DNA of 6,331 bases from Clostridia bacterium (GTDB lineage Bacteria > Bacillota > Clostridia > Oscillospirales > Acutalibacteraceae): positions 1-6,331 of the forward strand of contig JAGACE010000064.1 in the NCBI GenBank assembly GCA_017614275.1, given 5' to 3'. The position numbers and the translations under genes are program-made. Shown one piece after another: positions 5,252-6,331 of this stretch (positions are counted from its first letter, which is position 1; each line of letters opens with the position of its first letter). Under the pieces are notes generated by a model, which worked only from the letters and a program-made list of their open reading frames with translations, made no database searches and had not been told where the DNA came from.

Positions 5252-6208
5252 GTGAAGAACCTCATCGAAGGCGCCATCAGCGGCATCGTCGACGACATCG
5301 TCGCCGATTACAGCGAGAGACGCATCATCGACAACCTGGATGTCCACAGCACGCCGAGCACCGAAGTCATCGTCGAGTGCATCGACAAGCTGCTGCGCGT
5401 CCTGTACCCCGGCTACCACATGGACCGGACCTACAAGACCTATAACATCCGCACCACCATCGCCACTGTGGCGGAGGATGTGGCCTATCGCCTCTGCAAG
5501 CAGATCGCCCTGGCCCTGCGCTTCGACGAAGACTACGCCTACAAGACTGACGAGGAAGTCGAGGAACGGGCGCAGGAGGTCACCGTGCAGTTCATGAGCG
5601 CCCTCCCCCGGATCCGGGAATACCTCGACACCGACATCCATGCTCTGTTCGACGGAGACCCGGCCTCCCAGAGCCCGGACGAGATCATCATCTGCTATCC
5701 CGGCCTATATGCCATCACGGTCTATCGGCTCGCGCACGAGTTCTATGAGATGAAGGTCCCGGTCATCCCGCGCATCATGACCGAGCACGCCCATTCCCTG
5801 ACCGGCATCGACATCAACCCCGGCGCGCAGATCGGCAAGTACTTCTTCATCGACCACGGCACCGGTATCGTCATCGGCGAGACCACCATCATCGGGGACC
5901 ACGTCAAGCTGTACCAGGGCGTCACGCTCGGCGCGCTGTCCCTGCGGGAAGGCCGCAGCCTGATGGACGTCCGCCGGCACCCGACCATCGAGGACAACGT
6001 CACGATCTACTCCAACGCGTCCATCCTCGGCGGAGACACCGTCATCGGCCACGACTCCATCGTCGGCGGTAACGTCTTCCTCACCCGCTCCATCCCCGCG
6101 GGCACCAAGGTGTACGCGAAGGCCCAGGAGCTCCACTTCGACACCGACGTGGACACCCCGGAAGTCCAGGACGTCACGCAGACCGACAACGCCGACTACG
6201 TCATCTGA
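5252..6208 (+). CDS. cysE: Serine O-acetyltransferase, EpsC type
   Basis: Cytoplasmic enzyme that acetylates L-serine with acetyl-CoA to O-acetylserine, the first committed step of cysteine synthesis. It has 318 residues, the length of the EpsC-type group, with a helical N-terminal half (about 1-180) and a left-handed beta-helix of hexapeptide repeats (about 185-285). The catalytic Asp187 (in GIDINPGAQIG) and His202 (in IDHGTGIVIGE) are 15 residues apart, as are Asp143 and His158 in E. coli CysE; Asp201 precedes the His. YQGVTLGALS (221-230), RRHPTIEDNV (231-240) and the ILGG turns are typical. The acidic tail after about 290 (Asp/Thr rich) takes the place of the CysE tail that binds CysK and reports cysteine feedback; whether it does so here is unknown. 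GTG start with AGGAGG at spacing 7. It is transcribed alone from its own promoter and ends at a strong terminator. Confidence 0.93.
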   Translation: MKNLIEGAISGIVDDIVADYSERRIIDNLDVHSTPSTEVIVECIDKLLRVLYPGYHMDRTYKTYNIRTTIATVAEDVAYRLCKQIALALRFDEDYAYKTDEEVEERAQEVTVQFMSALPRIREYLDTDIHALFDGDPASQSPDEIIICYPGLYAITVYRLAHEFYEMKVPVIPRIMTEHAHSLTGIDINPGAQIGKYFFIDHGTGIVIGETTIIGDHVKLYQGVTLGALSLREGRSLMDVRRHPTIEDNVTIYSNASILGGDTVIGHDSIVGGNVFLTRSIPAGTKVYAKAQELHFDTDVDTPEVQDVTQTDNADYVI

Positions 6209-6226
6209 CGTCAAAAACACAAACCC

Positions 6227-6258
6227 AAAAAGCTCCTGCAAACGCAGGAGCTTTTTTT
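6227..6258 (+). terminator. Strong rho-independent terminator of cysE, probably bidirectional
   Basis: A perfect 9-bp stem AGCTCCTGC (6231-6239) / GCAGGAGCT (6244-6252) with a 4-nt AAAC loop and a T-run of seven in all (6252-6258). The A-run at 6227-6230 pairs with the T-run, so the structure also works on the minus strand, where a gene ends at 6279. It starts 18 nt after the cysE stop. Confidence 0.92.
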
Positions 6259-6278
6259 CGTTTCTGAGCAGGATCCGA

Positions 6279-6331
6279 TCAGGAAAGGATGCCGGACTTG
6301 ATGAAGTCTTTGTAGCCGTCCGACTCGATAT
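6279..6331 (-). CDS. Unidentified protein, last 16 residues only (cut by window edge)
   Basis: Reading in from the right edge on the minus strand, an open frame ends IESDGYKDFIKSGILS followed by TGA at 6279-6281. It stops 20 bp before the shared terminator at 6227-6258, a normal place for a converging gene, and its codons are GC-ending like its neighbours. Too little is visible to name the protein. A cysteine-pathway partner would fit the place next to cysE, but nothing in these residues shows it. Confidence 0.55.
   Translation of the reverse strand, partial: IESDGYKDFIKSGILS

Noticed and set aside
5081..5641. Minus-strand open frame of 186 codons extending cbiM-side sequence into cysE
   Set aside because: It is antisense to the catalytically complete cysE and overlaps both divergent promoters. 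No protein family is recognisable.

Overview
The window looks like an ordinary chromosomal segment of a high-GC anaerobic Bacillota (Clostridia or Negativicutes level; I cannot place it more precisely). The signs are GC-rich coding with very few AT-ending codons, strong AGGAGG-type ribosome binding sites, two GTG starts, sigma-A-like promoters, a rimO-pgsA pair as in many Firmicutes, and an EpsC-type serine acetyltransferase. I found no mobile element, CRISPR array, rRNA, tRNA or phage gene, and no undescribed multi-gene system. The points of interest are regulatory and architectural.

Layout, left to right. (1) Minus strand, bases 1-2411: a tight housekeeping cluster transcribed right to left, rimO (ribosomal protein S12 methylthiotransferase) then pgsA (phosphatidylglycerophosphate synthase) then the N-terminal third of cysS (cysteinyl-tRNA synthetase), cut by the left edge. 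Gaps are 27 and 21 bp. (2) Minus strand, bases 2466-5105: a complete ECF-type cobalt/nickel importer, cbiM then cbiQ then cbiO. CbiM is the substrate-binding membrane protein with a fused C-terminal extension and a His-rich tail. CbiQ is the coupling membrane protein and CbiO the ATPase. No separate cbiN is present. (3) A 146-bp divergent intergenic region (5106-5251) with candidate promoters facing both ways. (4) Plus strand, 5252-6208: cysE/epsC, serine O-acetyltransferase, the committed step to cysteine, closed by a strong stem-loop terminator that can work in both directions. (5) Minus strand, 6279-6331: the last 16 codons of an unidentified gene converging on that terminator.

How it works together. 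The cbiMQO genes form one importer, with metal captured by CbiM and ATP hydrolysis by CbiO coupled through CbiQ. A stem-loop between cbiM and cbiQ, plus a TATAAT inside the end of cbiM, may set the level of CbiQO apart from CbiM. The end of cbiO is very compact: the last codons form the left arm of a terminator, the stop codon lies in the loop, and the same bases form the -35 of the promoter that starts rimO-pgsA-cysS. The divergent cysE has its own promoter and short leader. No gene desert over 300 bases occurs.
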